64,000 nucleotides of DNA from Semisulcospira habei (taxonomy: Eukaryota > Mollusca > Gastropoda > Semisulcospiridae). Numbering within the stretch: position 1 is the stretch's first letter; each line of letters begins with the position of its first letter. The notes under the pieces were generated by a model. The model saw only the letters and a list, made by a program, of their open reading frames with translations. It searched no databases and had not been told where the DNA came from. The translations under genes and the position numbers were made by a program. Shown one piece after another: positions 35,255-45,986 of this stretch. The stretch covers positions 213,004,492 through 213,068,491 of the forward strand of contig BTPG01000005.1 in NCBI GenBank assembly GCA_036245525.1, in the 5' to 3' direction.

Positions 35255-36620
35255 GCTCACGCCTGCTCCACAGAAAGGAAACCTGAAACAGTGCCAGAAC
35301 TACAGAACTATCAGTCTGATAAGTCACCCTAGCAAAGTAATGCTTAGAATCATTCTCAACCGCCTCAAAACTTTCGCCGAGGAACTGCTGGCAGAAGAAC
35401 AGGCTGGCTTCAGAGTTGGAAGAAGCACTGTAGAGCAGATTTTCAACTGCCACGTCCTGATCGAGAAACATCTGCAGCATCAGCGCGAACTCTACCACAA
35501 CTTCATTGATTTCAGGAAAGCATTTGATCGCGTCTGGCACGACGGACTCTGGCAAGTCATGAGATCGTTCAACATAGAGGAGGGACTGATCCAAATGATA
35601 GAAGCGCTTTACAAGAACGCCTGCAGCGCAGTTCTACTTAACAATCAGTCAGGCGAGTTCTTCAGGACGACGATCGGTGTCCGTTAAGGATGCCTGCTCT
35701 CTCCTGTCCTTTTCAACATATTCCTGGAGAAGATCATGCAGGAAACCCTCCACGACCACCATACTTCAATCTCTATTGGTGGCAGATCCCTGTGCAATCT
35801 TCGATTCGCAGACGACATTGACCTCATGGCAGGCAGCAATAGTGAGCTCCAAAACCTGACAAACAAACTTTCAAGTAGCGCAGGGTCTTATGGCATGGAG
35901 ATCAGTACGGATAAAAGCAAAGTGATGATCAACACCACAAGCGACAGCAGCAGCAACATTCAAATGAACGGCCAGAAGCTAGAAGAGGTCAATAGCTTCA
36001 AGTACTTGGGAGCCACCCTGTCCAAAGACGGTAGTTGCATAGCAGAGATCCGTATCAGGATAGGTACAGCAACATCCGCAATGGCCAGGCTGGACAGGAT
36101 ATGGCGAAGTAACTCCATCAGCTTCACCATCAAGTACAGGCTTTACAAGTCCCTCGTAGTGTCTATTCTACTCTACAGCTGTGAGACTTGGACACTGCTT
36201 GCAGACTCAGAAAAGAAAATCCAGGCCTTTGAGAACAAGTGCCTGAGGAAGTTGCTCCGCATCTCGTACCGCGAGCACAAGACCAACGAATATGTACGGA
36301 GCATCGTCACTTCCCTGGTGGGCCCACATGAACCCCTTCTGGCAACCGTGAAACGGCGCAAGCTTGCTTGGTTTGGCCACGTGACCCGACACAACACCTT
36401 GTCCAAGACTATCCTCCAAGGCACTCTCGAAGGAAGTCGTCGGCGAGGTCGTCAGAGAAAGAGTTGGGTCGCAAACATAAAAGAATGGACCGAACTCGAG
36501 ATGCCAGACTTGCTTGCCACCGCCCAAAATAGAACTCAGTGGAGAGCACTGTCTGTTGCTGCTGCCTTTCAGTCCCCCCAACGCCCAGTTCGGGCAAGGG
36601 ACTGATGATGATGATGATGC
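35255..36620 (+). mobile_element. EN/RT LINE copy 2 (RT half)
   Basis: RT motifs EEQAGFRVGRST, FIDFRKAFDRVWHDGLW, GCLLSPVLFNIFLEKI and LRFADDIDLMAGSNSE, then FKYLGATLSKDG, LAWFGHVTRHNTLS and RRRGRQRKSW. There is one in-frame TAA at about 35685-35687 between the GVR and GCLLSP blocks; otherwise the frame is open to 36605. The (TGA)n tail at 36603-36618 matches the family of the copy at 823-3131. It is 5'-truncated before the RT. Confidence 0.9.
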
Positions 36621-36639
36621 TCCACAGATTTTGCCGTGC

Positions 36640-37605
36640 GTTTAGGGGATGCGCTGCTGTGCGTTTCATAGATACAGGGGAAGAAAATTACAAGCGGACA
36701 AACACAGTCGGTCAGCGGCGAGATCACAAGTGGGGAGGGCGAGATGTCGACGGGAAATAACAAATTTAGAGCAGGACACGTAAAACCTATAGGACGGTAG
36801 GAACACGGACAACAACCAGCAACAGATGCGGGTAGCGAACAGACTTACACAGTAAACACTTAGCACACAAGCGCATAGCACGTTAAAACAGGGCAGCGGA
36901 AAAGCCCCGCAACCGGTCACGCTGCGGGGGAGGCAAAATGGCGACGTAAACAAAGATCAAACGATAGACACTATTCAATAGTATACCAAGTCAGCAGCAA
37001 GCAGATCCGACGAAAAACAAGCATACAATCCTCATCAGCACACTCTTATGCGATACTCAGAAGACTTTCAGCACACATAAACACAGTACATCCAACGAAA
37101 AGCACTAAAACAATGGGAGCACAAAAACACGTGGTGGCAAAATGGCAACGTAAACAAAGTTCAAACGATAGACACTATTCAATACGATACCAAATCAGCA
37201 GCAAACAGATCCGACGGAAAACAAGCATACAATCCTCATCAGTGCACTCTTATGCGAGACTCAGGACACTTTCAGCACACATAAACACAGTACATCCAAC
37301 GAAAAGCACTAAAACACTGGGAGGACAGAAACACGTGTTGGTCGCGCAAACAAGATGGCGCCCTCCAACGGTTTCTGTGAGTGTGCTGTGCCAGGAGTCT
37401 GAGGGGGGGATTGATCAGACTCTCTAGCGGTATGGGGAGTTGGAGGGTGTTCGTTATTTGTGCTCTAGTGTCGTCTGTAGTGGAGCAGTCCAGGAGGACG
37501 TGTTCAGTCGTGAGTGTATGTCCGCAGGTGCCTATAGCTGTGTTTGAGTGGACTAGGTACCGTTCCCCGCCTAGTCTAATTCTGGCTAGCCTAGCTTGCA
37601 AACAA
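36640..37605 (-). mobile_element. LINE 3' remnant with 200-bp tandem duplication
   Basis: The minus strand near 37600-37300 encodes a LINE C-terminal Cys/His block (LARIRLGGERYLVHS, CGHTLTTEHVLLDC). Toward lower coordinates, 36931-37130 and 37131-37340 are tandem near-identical copies of a non-coding segment, probably 3' UTR. Rest unassigned. Confidence 0.55.
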
Positions 37606-38816
37606 TGAAATGATTTTAAATACTTCCAAAACGGAATGCATGACGATAGCAACCCGTCAGAAGCACCACCTCAAGCCACTTACACTCAGCCTGACTATCC
37701 ATAATGACATCGTTAATCAGGTCACGGAACACCGATTACTTGGTGTAATTGTTGATGACCAGATGAAGTGGCAATCACACATAAATGCTGTATGTAAAAC
37801 TGTTTCTAGAAATGTTTTTATGCTTTCAAAGTTGAAGTACTTTATCGATGTTGATGCCCGCAAGTTATTTTACAATGCGCATGTCAAATCCCACATCGAT
37901 TATGCGTCCACGATATGGGATGGCAGCGGTGATATACACTTAAAGAGGCTTAACTCCCTGCATCGGAGAGCAGCGAAACATATCCTGCCTGATTCAGCCC
38001 TAACAACTGATGAAAGACTTGAAAAACTGAAAATGCTACCTCTTAGCAAGCATCACCTCTTAAACAAGGGTGTGGTTATGTATAAAATCTGGAATGAGAT
38101 TCACCCAAAATATCTTTGTAAGCTCTTTACCAAGGCAAGTTCAGGTTATTCTACTTCAAGACGAAACTTTATTACACCTCGCCCCAGGATAGATCTATTT
38201 AAAACCAGTGTATCTTTCTCAGGCGCATCTTTCTGGAACACACTGCCAACATGTATAACACACGCTAGCTCCCTCTCCTCTTTCAAGGAATGCCTCCTCA
38301 AGTACTTGTCTGCTGATACATAATCTACCACAAGTATTCGTATCAAACATGTGCTTATCGTATAATCAGTGCATGCTGCCGTATGGTTTGTCCATACTAA
38401 TAATAATCGCCTAATTACATAATTCAACTTTCTATTATAATCCAAATAATTTTGCTGTCTGAAGTGAATTTTCACTATGATCCAAATGATTTGCTTCGTA
38501 TATAGGTCAAGTTATCATTAGCGCGTGTCTGTGTGTGCGCGCGAGCGTGTATGTGTCAGTGTGCGCGCGTTAACGTGCGCGCGTTGCGTGTACTTTTTAT
38601 TTTTCGTTTGTTTTTTGTATGACCGAATGAATGAATGAATTTTGTTTAATGTCTCTTCATGTTTAATGTTTTCTAATTTTTCTCTGTGTAATTTGGTACT
38701 ATTAGTATTACAATTATTATCCTGTGTTTGTAGAGTAGCAACGGCAAGTATGAAAAATGGCACACGTGCTAATTACTTTATCCGTTGAGAAATAAAGTTT
38801 CATTTCATTTCATTTC

Positions 38817-38820
<4 letters not shown>
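37606..38820 (+). mobile_element. CR1/Jockey-like LINE, 3' half
   Basis: The open frame 37610-38323 encodes the RT thumb region (NTSKTECMTIATR, LLGVIVDDQMKWQSHI, SHIDYASTIWDG, LHRRAAKHIL) and ends FKECLLKYLSADT. The 3' UTR ends AAATAAAGTTTCATTTCATT, a short TTTCA-repeat tail. 5'-truncated; it starts head-to-head with the LINE remnant on its left. Confidence 0.8.

Positions 38821-38878
<58 letters not shown>
38821..38878. repeat. (CT)n microsatellite
   Basis: Directly follows the TTTCA tail. Confidence 0.98.
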
Positions 38879-38879
<1 letters not shown>

Positions 38880-38880
<1 letters not shown>

Positions 38881-39086
38881 ATATATACAAATCTAGTTTG
38901 TCATTCGCGGGAACGCAGACTTGGAACACGCTTCCTGATTATGTAAAATCCGCTTCCTCTCTAGCCCGTTTCAAAATCAGTCTCTTCAAGTACTTCTCGA
39001 AGCAGTCGTAATCATTTCGTTGTGAAATATATACTGCCCTGTAACCCTGATTATGTATGCTCCCAATTACAAACTCTGTGTGTGAT

Positions 39087-39144
<58 letters not shown>

Positions 39145-39368
39145 AGTTTAGGTGTGTGAGATTGTCATGGGACTTTCTTTCCCTAAACTAGCAATGTTTT
39201 TGTCAGTTTCATTTACATTTAACTATATACTTAGTTTTTTTTTTTTGTATTTTGTCTCGTAGTTTTGTAGCAACGGCAGGTTTGAAAAATGGCTATGTCT
39301 GTGACGATGTCAATGCCTCAACCGTTGATAAATAAAGCTTCATTGAATCATTGAATCATTGAATCATT
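38880..39368 (+). mobile_element. Second CR1-like LINE tail
   Basis: Near its start it encodes AGTQTWNTLPDYVKSASSLA and a FKYFSK end, the same C-terminal motif as the previous element. A (TG)n tract lies at 39085-39143. It ends AATAAAGCTTCATTGAATCA with ATTGAATC repeats. 5'-truncated. Confidence 0.7.
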
Positions 39369-39389
39369 GGTCTGTTCGTTTGCCAAGGA

Positions 39390-39905
39390 ATATGGTAGGT
39401 TTGCCGTCGAGCATTCTTGTGAGCTCTTTGCGCCTGCTACGTTTTTGGTGATTAAATTCTTGTTCTCATTGTTTTGTGAATACTGGTTTGAGTGCATTCA
39501 TCCTTTCCGTTGCTGAGAGTGGTAGGTTAAAGTAGGTCGATTCTTGGTCGAGTCTTTTCTTCGCTATCTTGTCTGCTCTTTCGTTTCCGTGGATCCCTAT
39601 GTGGGGTGGGATCCAGATAATTGTGACTACCTGCCCGTGGTCAGTTTTGCCAATCTGAGTCTTATGAGATATGACAATTCTTCTCTTGTTGAGTCTGTAT
39701 TTTGGATGGCCTGGATGCCGGCTGACAGCGAGTCCGTCGCTATGAGGATGTTCTGTACCTCCGTTAGGCCCGCTTTAATAACTTTGATGGTCCCTAATAT
39801 GGCCGTTAATTCAGCGGTAAAAACCGCTGAATGGTCTGGTAACTTGACCGCTCTGTCCGTTTTACCGGGAACGTAGATACCTAGTCCAGTTTTGTGTGTG
39901 CGTGG
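39390..39905 (-). mobile_element. RNase H LINE fragment
   Basis: The minus-strand frame includes KTGLGIYVPG, HSAVFTAELTAILG and ILIATDSLSA, an RNase H start. Partner ORF1-like sequence of possibly the same element lies at 41040-41640 on the same strand, with an unrelated + strand endonuclease piece between. Confidence 0.65.
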
Positions 39906-41025
39906 ATCATGCGCCTCGCGCTGGGACCATACGTCGTTGAGGTGCGTCCCCTGGGTGGTGGATACGGGGTCCCTCGCGAGAGTGGTGCACCGAATGAAAT
40001 AAGGTGCCGTGACCCAACACACAACAATAAGGTGACCCCGACAGAAGACCCATGGTCCTCCAAGTAAGGGGGTTGGGCGTGGGGATAGCTTCCCCGCCCT
40101 GCAAATGAGGAAATAGCTACACAAACGCCGACGAAAAGACAAACAGCAATTTCTTTCCTGGAGGAGGAAGGTTCTTCTACCAGAAGATTTATGACGTCGT
40201 GTGGTGAAAGCCGGAAGTCTTCGGAAGCCGCAGGACCGAGCCGCCTCTCACTATCCAGGGACACAACCATGGGTATATGGAATGTCAAGACCATGTACCA
40301 GAGCGGCAAGGCCGCCCCGATAGCAGCGGAAAAGCAAAAGTACAACCTTTCCCTGCTAGGTATCCGTGAAGCCAGATGGACGCAATCTGGCCAGAAAAGG
40401 CTGTTAAGTGGGGAGATGATTCTGTATTCAGGTCATGAAGAGGAGAATGCCCCCCCCCCCCCCCATACAGAAGGAGTAGCATTCATGCTGTCACCAGTGG
40501 CACAGAGAGCGCTGATGGGCTGGGAACCTTTTGGGCCAAGAATTATCACAGCAGCCTTTAGAACCAAGAAAAAGATCAAGCTGAACGTCATCCAGTGTTA
40601 TGCGCCCACTAATGACAGTGACGAGGAAGAGAAACAAGAGTTCTACGACCGACTCCAGAGTGCTGTGGACAAATGTGCGGAGCGAGACATCACCATTGTC
40701 ATGGGTGATTTTAATGTCAAAATAGGGGAGGACAACACCGGATATGAAGAGGTGATGGGGAGGCAGGGACTAGGGGAGATGAGTGCCAACGGGAAGAGGT
40801 TCGTAGACTTTTGTGCTCTAAACAGACTTGTCATTGGAGGCAGCATCTTCCCACACAGAAGAATACACAAAGCAACTTGGGTCTCACCTGACCATACTAC
40901 AGAGAACCAAATAGACCATATCTGCATTAGCAAGAAATTAGAAGATCCCTTCAAAATGTTCGAGTGAGGAGGGGAGCAGATGTCGCCTCAGACCATCATC
41001 TGCTTACCTTAAGAATAAAGCTTAT
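39906..41025 (+). mobile_element. LINE 5' piece: 5' UTR and AP endonuclease
   Basis: A leader (39906-40260) precedes an open frame from 40271 encoding WNVKTMYQSGKA, LLGIREARWTQSGQ, VMGDFNVKIG, ATWVSPDH and NQIDHICI, then a stop at 40965-40967 and SDHHLLTLRIK in another frame. The RT and 3' end are missing: sequence stops near a G run at 41030. A LINE lacking its 3' end is unusual and suggests recombination or deletion. Confidence 0.75.
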
Positions 41026-41039
41026 TTCGGGGGGGGGGG

Positions 41040-41640
41040 GGGGGGTATGGAACACGTCACCTTAATACCCCTTACTAATTTTTGGTTCAACGCGCGCTTT
41101 TGTAGTTCGCTTGTCGCGCAACTAATGAGGATGCTTGGGCCGTGCGCGATTCTCTTTGTGTCTGTTGGCGGGTCGAACGTGTCGGATAGAGCTTCGTTTA
41201 GGCTCGTGATATTCATATTAAAAAGGGTCGAGGAGCCATCTTCCGGTGTAATCATGAGTGGGAAGGCAAAAACCTTCGTCTCACGCTTTGTTTGGGTTCG
41301 TTTGCGCGGACGACGGTTCCCCGTTACAAATGTTTTTTCTGCATCATCGCTTTGGCGGGATGATGGCGCGTCCACGTTATCCTCTCCTGATTTTACCTAT
41401 ATTACCCTTTCCTCCCCTTCTATGAGGGTGGCGAGGCCTGATCCACTAGTGTCGTTTTTTGCCTGGGCGGCCGCTAGGCGGGTCACGCGCCCTTCGCTCA
41501 AGTTATCACGATGATCATTCGTCTTCTCTGACGTGGCTCTATTACTGGCCAGGCCTTTGTTCTCTTTCTGACCGCCATTTCGGCCTCTCAAGCCGCTAAC
41601 CAGGCTATCGTTGGTAGCCATTATGCGCTGGGCCTAGGGT
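41040..41640 (-). mobile_element. LINE ORF1-like (Gag-like) fragment
   Basis: Minus frames from 41621 and 41375 encode basic, Ser/Asp-rich pieces with ATNDSLVSGLRGRNGGQKEN, RRPRKRTQTKRETKV and AHGPSILISCATSELQKRAL. It resembles the nucleic-acid-binding ORF1 of RNase H LINEs by composition only. A frameshift lies between the pieces. Confidence 0.4.
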
Positions 41641-41928
41641 CAGCCCTAGTCTGCCCGCTTTAAAGGAGCGACTTAAGAATTTAGGGGGGAAAAGGAGCCC
41701 TCAGAGGGACCTTACCGTTGTTCGAACCTTACGTTGCTTGTCTGTTTTCTTGTCCTTGGTGGAAAACATCTGAGACCTTCTTACTGTTTTAGTCAGCCCT
41801 AATTATTTTATAGCAAGGTCAGGGACGAGCTAAGGATCCCTGCAGCCTTTCTTCTTCCTACCACAGCCTATCTATCCGTGATTGGTTCTACACTGGCTAG
41901 CCTATGAACTAACAGTTGGTGACTGGAG

Positions 41929-43645
41929 CTATATATGTGACAGTCAATGTGTGAAGTCAGTGATTTCACGATATCACTGAATATTTAAGTGATTTCATGA
42001 AATCGCTGGTGGACACAGGGATTTCATGAAATCACTAATTTTTTTTAGTGATTTCATGAAATAACTGAAATATTGCTACACGTACTACACAGATTTACTG
42101 ATTGACTTTAGTCAATCAGTGTATCAATATGTTTGTTCACATGTGCGATTCAACTCAACGTACAATGTGACTATGGCTCACATGTGAGATTCAACTCAAC
42201 TGAGTTCTTTCCTAGTCGCGGCACACCAGCCAGATCTGTCTTGCGCTTGCGCTTCAAGTTCCATTACCGGGAAGAACCAGTACTTGAGGCTGTCTTTTAT
42301 GCAGTCTTTGAAGCGTTTCTTTAGCCGTCCTTGCTTCCTGTGGCCTTTTGAGAGTGCACCATACAGGAGTTGGCGTGGCATGCGAGACTCATCCATGCGT
42401 ATGACATGACCTGTCCAGCGGAGTTGTGTCTTTAAGATCAGGGCTTCAACACTCACTAAGCCAACATTGTCCAGGACTTCCAGGTTTGTCACATTGTTTT
42501 GTCATTTGATGTCCATAAGTGAGCGCAAGGATCTCATGTGGAAACGTTCAATGTGCTTGAGGTGCTTTCTGTACAGCATCCATGACTCACAGCCGTAGAG
42601 CAGACTGGGAAGGACTACTGCCTTGTAGACTTTGATCTTGGTGGAGAGTTTGACGTTGTTGCTGTTCAACACACGAGTGCGCAGACGACCCAGGGCTTGG
42701 CTGGCTTTACTGATGCGAGCTGCGATTTCCTTGTCGATGGTACCGTCAAAAGAGATGATGCTCCCCAGGTGTCTGAACTGGTCGACAGTCTTTAGCTCGG
42801 TGCCTTCAATATACACTTTGGGTGGGGGTGCTCTTGTGCCAGATGCTCAGTGCGGCTTCAGACCCGGCCGCAGCACAGTCGACATGGTCTTCTCTGTGAG
42901 ACAGGTCGAGGTGAAATGCATTGGACAGCACATGGACCTCTATGCTGTCTTCATAGACCTGACCAAAGCATTCGACACCGTGAACAGAGAAGCGTTTTGG
43001 GTCATCCTCGCAAAGCTCGGCTGCCCCAGGAAGTTCACCAACATCATCCGCCTCTTTCATGGTAGGAGTTGTCCAGTCAAACGGCGACACATCGCTAAAG
43101 TGAACATTTGCCAGGCTAAGCAGGCAGACCGCATGAGCGCAGAAGGCTGGTGCTTGCAATAGCCAGTGTTGGGGACACTGTCACAATCATAGTACCACTT
43201 GTAGATCGGGGAAGAGGTGATCCAAGAAATTTTCTCGCATTTGTCTGCAGTCAGAACATGAGAAAGACCAGTACAAGCTGACATCGGAAGCTGGCCCGCT
43301 CAAAGGGTATTTTAGAAGAAACTAATTTGACTTGATTACTGAAAGACTTTGCCACAAAATCTTGCAACTGCTGGTGGCATCGAAGTTAGTTTGAGATCGG
43401 CCGTCACAGAAACCTCAAATTGTGGGAGACAGGGATTCAAAAAGTGTAATTATCGGCCTGGTCCTGATCAACGTAAACACAACAGGTGTAAATGTTTCAA
43501 AACAGGAATTAAATGTAACAATCGCTGCCACGTGTCTACTTCTTGTCGAAACAAGTAACAACAATGTATTCTGGGTAATTCCAAGAGCAATATTTAATGC
43601 ATCTGTTTTAAATCGTTTTAGAAATAACATTTACGCATTTTTGTG

Positions 43646-43695
<50 letters not shown>

Positions 43696-43895
43696 AATTT
43701 TTTAAATATCAATGCATACAATGATTTAGTGATTTCATGAAATCCCCGAGGGCCGTATTCAGTGATTTAACGAAATCACTGAATATTTAAGTGATTGCAT
43801 GAAATCCCTGAGTCCCCTAGTGATTTCATGAAACTAAACCATCGAGTGATTCCGTGAAATCACTGACTTCACACATTCACTGTAACATATACAGC
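41929..43895. mobile_element. 2 kb element with long TIRs made of AGTGATTTCATGAAATCACT units
   Basis: The left arm (about 41929-42075) and right arm (about 43725-43895) are inverted copies: GTGACAGTCAATGTGTGAAG against CTTCACACATTCACTGTAAC. Each arm holds several copies of the self-complementary unit AGTGATTTCATGAAATCACT and variants. Inside are LINE-B pieces and a TG microsatellite. No transposase is recognised. A small Cys-rich frame (43349-43558) ends KCFKTGIKCNNRCHVSTSC, resembling short zinc-binding CxC modules; its role is unknown. Confidence 0.75.
42196..43080. mobile_element. LINE-B copy with inverted 5' part
   Basis: The minus strand 42816-42196 encodes the RT thumb and C-terminal part (VDQFRHLGSIISFDGTIDKE, LLYGCESWMLY, LRWTGHVIRMDESRMP). 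Directly beside it, the + strand 42835-43065 encodes an upstream RT part (DAQCGFRPGRSTVDMVF, FIDLTKAFDTVNRE, KLGCPRKFTNII). The 5' segment is thus reversed relative to the 3' segment, the signature of twin priming. Confidence 0.8.
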
Positions 43896-44158
43896 CCTGT
43901 GGCCTGTGGAACAATACTTCTGTAAGCTGCACTGTTTCACTTGATTGCACGCTGCAACTCAGTCTCTCTCCTCACTTTCCTCTAAAGCAGTGTGGCCACC
44001 GTTCAGCAATGATAGGACACTGTTCCACTGCTGGGGTTGACCAGCAGTCAGCGGCTTATTGCCAGATGGCAGCCTCAATCTGAGGATGCAATTGCGGATT
44101 GTATCGCACAGCGTGGTACTGATTTGCATGAGCCCTTGTGAGTGCGGAGCACATACCA

Positions 44159-44224
44159 CTCTATGTCTGGGTAAAGTACTGTGACAGGTCCGCACCTGTC
44201 ACAGTACTTCACCCAGACATAGAG
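44159..44224. repeat. Hairpin with 31-bp arms
   Basis: CTCTATGTCTGGGTAAAGTA... ACCTGTC pairs with its complement ending 44224, loop CCGC, one mismatch. 44225-44828 holds no recognised gene; short repeats of ACTTATTAATTACTTA occur near 44750-44800. Confidence 0.85.
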
Positions 44225-44840
44225 TCAGCAGTGCCAAGTGAGGATATTTGACTATAGGCCCATTAACACACTAGGCTCACCCACTGATCCCGTGAGAGAA
44301 AGAAAGAAGTACTTTACTTAACCACCAAATTCTCAGGAGTCAAACTGATGCTCTAAAACTATCTATTTTTAATCACATACACTCACTACTCTCTCAGCGC
44401 TATCATAATTTCCACCTCACTGCCACCAAAACCATATTTTGAAACAAACACTGCTCATGAGAATCATCATATGTATTGACGAGTAAAATAATGACCCAAT
44501 TACCCATTGTCTTAAGTTGACCTTAATTAATTACTAATTATGGTCATTAACGTACACACTGCCGTTTCTCTCAAATCAAACCAAAATCCTGATAATGCTC
44601 TGTAATAAGCTAATGGCTTTTACACACACCCCTGTCAGAGTCAATTTCTGAGAAACACGATTTTCTCAAGTAAAACTTTATACGTTACTAACAAGTTACA
44701 ACTAACTTTTAAGAACCTGCAGAGGTAACCTTTAAGTGAGTTGCTATACGAACTTATTAATTACTTATCATAAGAACTTATTAATTACTTACTGTAAGTT
44801 CTTATAAGGTCTTACAACAACTTGACTTAAGTCACAACTT

Positions 44841-45084
44841 TCCACCTGCACAGACGCTTCCACCTCGTGCCATCTCCCCTGTGCCCTTGTGGAGAAGCAG
44901 AGCAGACCACAGAGCACATCCTCCAGGACTGTGAGAACCTCCAGCCGCTGAGGGAGGAGATATGGCCGAAGCCCGCCACTCTACAAGAGAAACTGTATGG
45001 GCCTGTGGAGGCGCTACAGAAGACCACAGATTTCATTTTGAGAGCCAAACTCCAAGTGTGACGGCGTTCGAGAAGAAGAAGAAG
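44841..45084 (+). mobile_element. Short 5'-truncated LINE end with 12-bp target duplication
   Basis: It encodes a terminal Cys/His block (PLCPCGEAEQTTEHILQDC) and stops at the TGA about 45059, followed by a GAAGAAGAAG tail. AAGTCACAACTT flanks it at 44829-44840 and 45085-45096. It inserted close to, or into, the left edge of the Polinton region. Confidence 0.85.
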
Positions 45085-45330
45085 AAGTCACAACTTACTT
45101 GGTCAGATTTATCAAGATACAAGGACAATAAAAAAACTTTTTTTTCTCAGTAGTACTCTGGGGGTGGTGCAGATGGGGCTAAATGATCAGGCACAAGTGG
45201 TGTAAGTGGCATGGCATTTTTCTGTGAAGTGAATGACATTAATAAACGATTACCAAATCTGATTTTTATTTGTTTAAAAGAATGTGTAGCTTTTCTGTGG
45301 TTTCCTGTACCCCTATCCTTTTTCCCTCTG

Positions 45331-45960
45331 CTAAAAAACTGGCCTTAAGTTCTTCAACATTACGGGAGACTGACTACGCATTTTATTTTGTATTTCAGAT
45401 TTCATTTGTTTGTAATTATTCAAATCATACTGGACTCGCTTAAATTCTTCGTCATCAATACAATTATCATTTAATGCCTTACTGATAATAAGTTTCATAC
45501 TGCTCAGCTTTAAACCAGCAAGCGTACTCAATGCTTCATGTTTCTGTAACTTCGTATGAAACCTCTTGTTTAAGGCCTCCAAACCAAAGCAAGCCAGTCC
45601 TGTGGCAATGCTAGCTCCTTCCAGTCCGATTCCAACCAAACTTCCAATTCCAGTTGAAATCAATACAATACCCCCTACAGAAGAACCAGCTGAAAAAGCG
45701 CCAACAGCCATAGATGTGTTTTGTACAGAATTGAAAACGGTCTTATACCGTCTTTTGCACCGTGAATATTTCGCCTCCTCACTCTCCAAATATTTCAAAG
45801 CTTCTGTAATATTATTTAATCTGAATGCGTCTGCTGGAAATGTTTTATCTGAAGCAATTGGCACAGCTGTCACCTGTGGATCAGGCGCAAGCGTTGTTTT
45901 AGTCATCACAATTGATTCAGTCGGCTCAAGCGTCGGTAGTTGCGGATAGAAGTTTACCAT
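45331..45960 (-). CDS. Polinton membrane protein, unknown function
   Basis: This intact frame of 209 residues starts at the ATG 45958-45960, just after AATAAAAAAA. An upstream in-frame ATG at 45975 lies inside that motif and was rejected. The N-terminal half is polar with a Lys/Arg-rich segment (KYSRCKRRYKTVFNSVQ). A Gly-rich hydrophobic stretch (about 105-145, with GGIVLISTGIGSLVGIGLEG) suggests one or two membrane segments. A helical C-terminal part follows with KHEALSTLAGLKLSSM and a DDEEF motif. Similar proteins occur beside Polinton genes in other invertebrates as I recall; no function is established. It ends the minus-strand block that starts at 47586. Confidence 0.8.
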   Translation of the reverse strand: MVNFYPQLPTLEPTESIVMTKTTLAPDPQVTAVPIASDKTFPADAFRLNNITEALKYLESEEAKYSRCKRRYKTVFNSVQNTSMAVGAFSAGSSVGGIVLISTGIGSLVGIGLEGASIATGLACFGLEALNKRFHTKLQKHEALSTLAGLKLSSMKLIISKALNDNCIDDEEFKRVQYDLNNYKQMKSEIQNKMRSQSPVMLKNLRPVF

Positions 45961-45986
45961 TTTTTTTATTGACAAATATTTTTTAT

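Noticed and set aside
43349..43558. Cys-rich frame as a host zinc-finger gene
   Set aside because: It lies inside a TIR-bounded mobile element, and only the last 45 residues have a pattern. It is mentioned there but not called as a gene.
44225..45330. Left terminal inverted repeat of the Polinton
   Set aside because: I compared this stretch by eye with the complement of 58.7-59.1 kb and found no convincing match. Short ATGGCAT similarities are at chance level.
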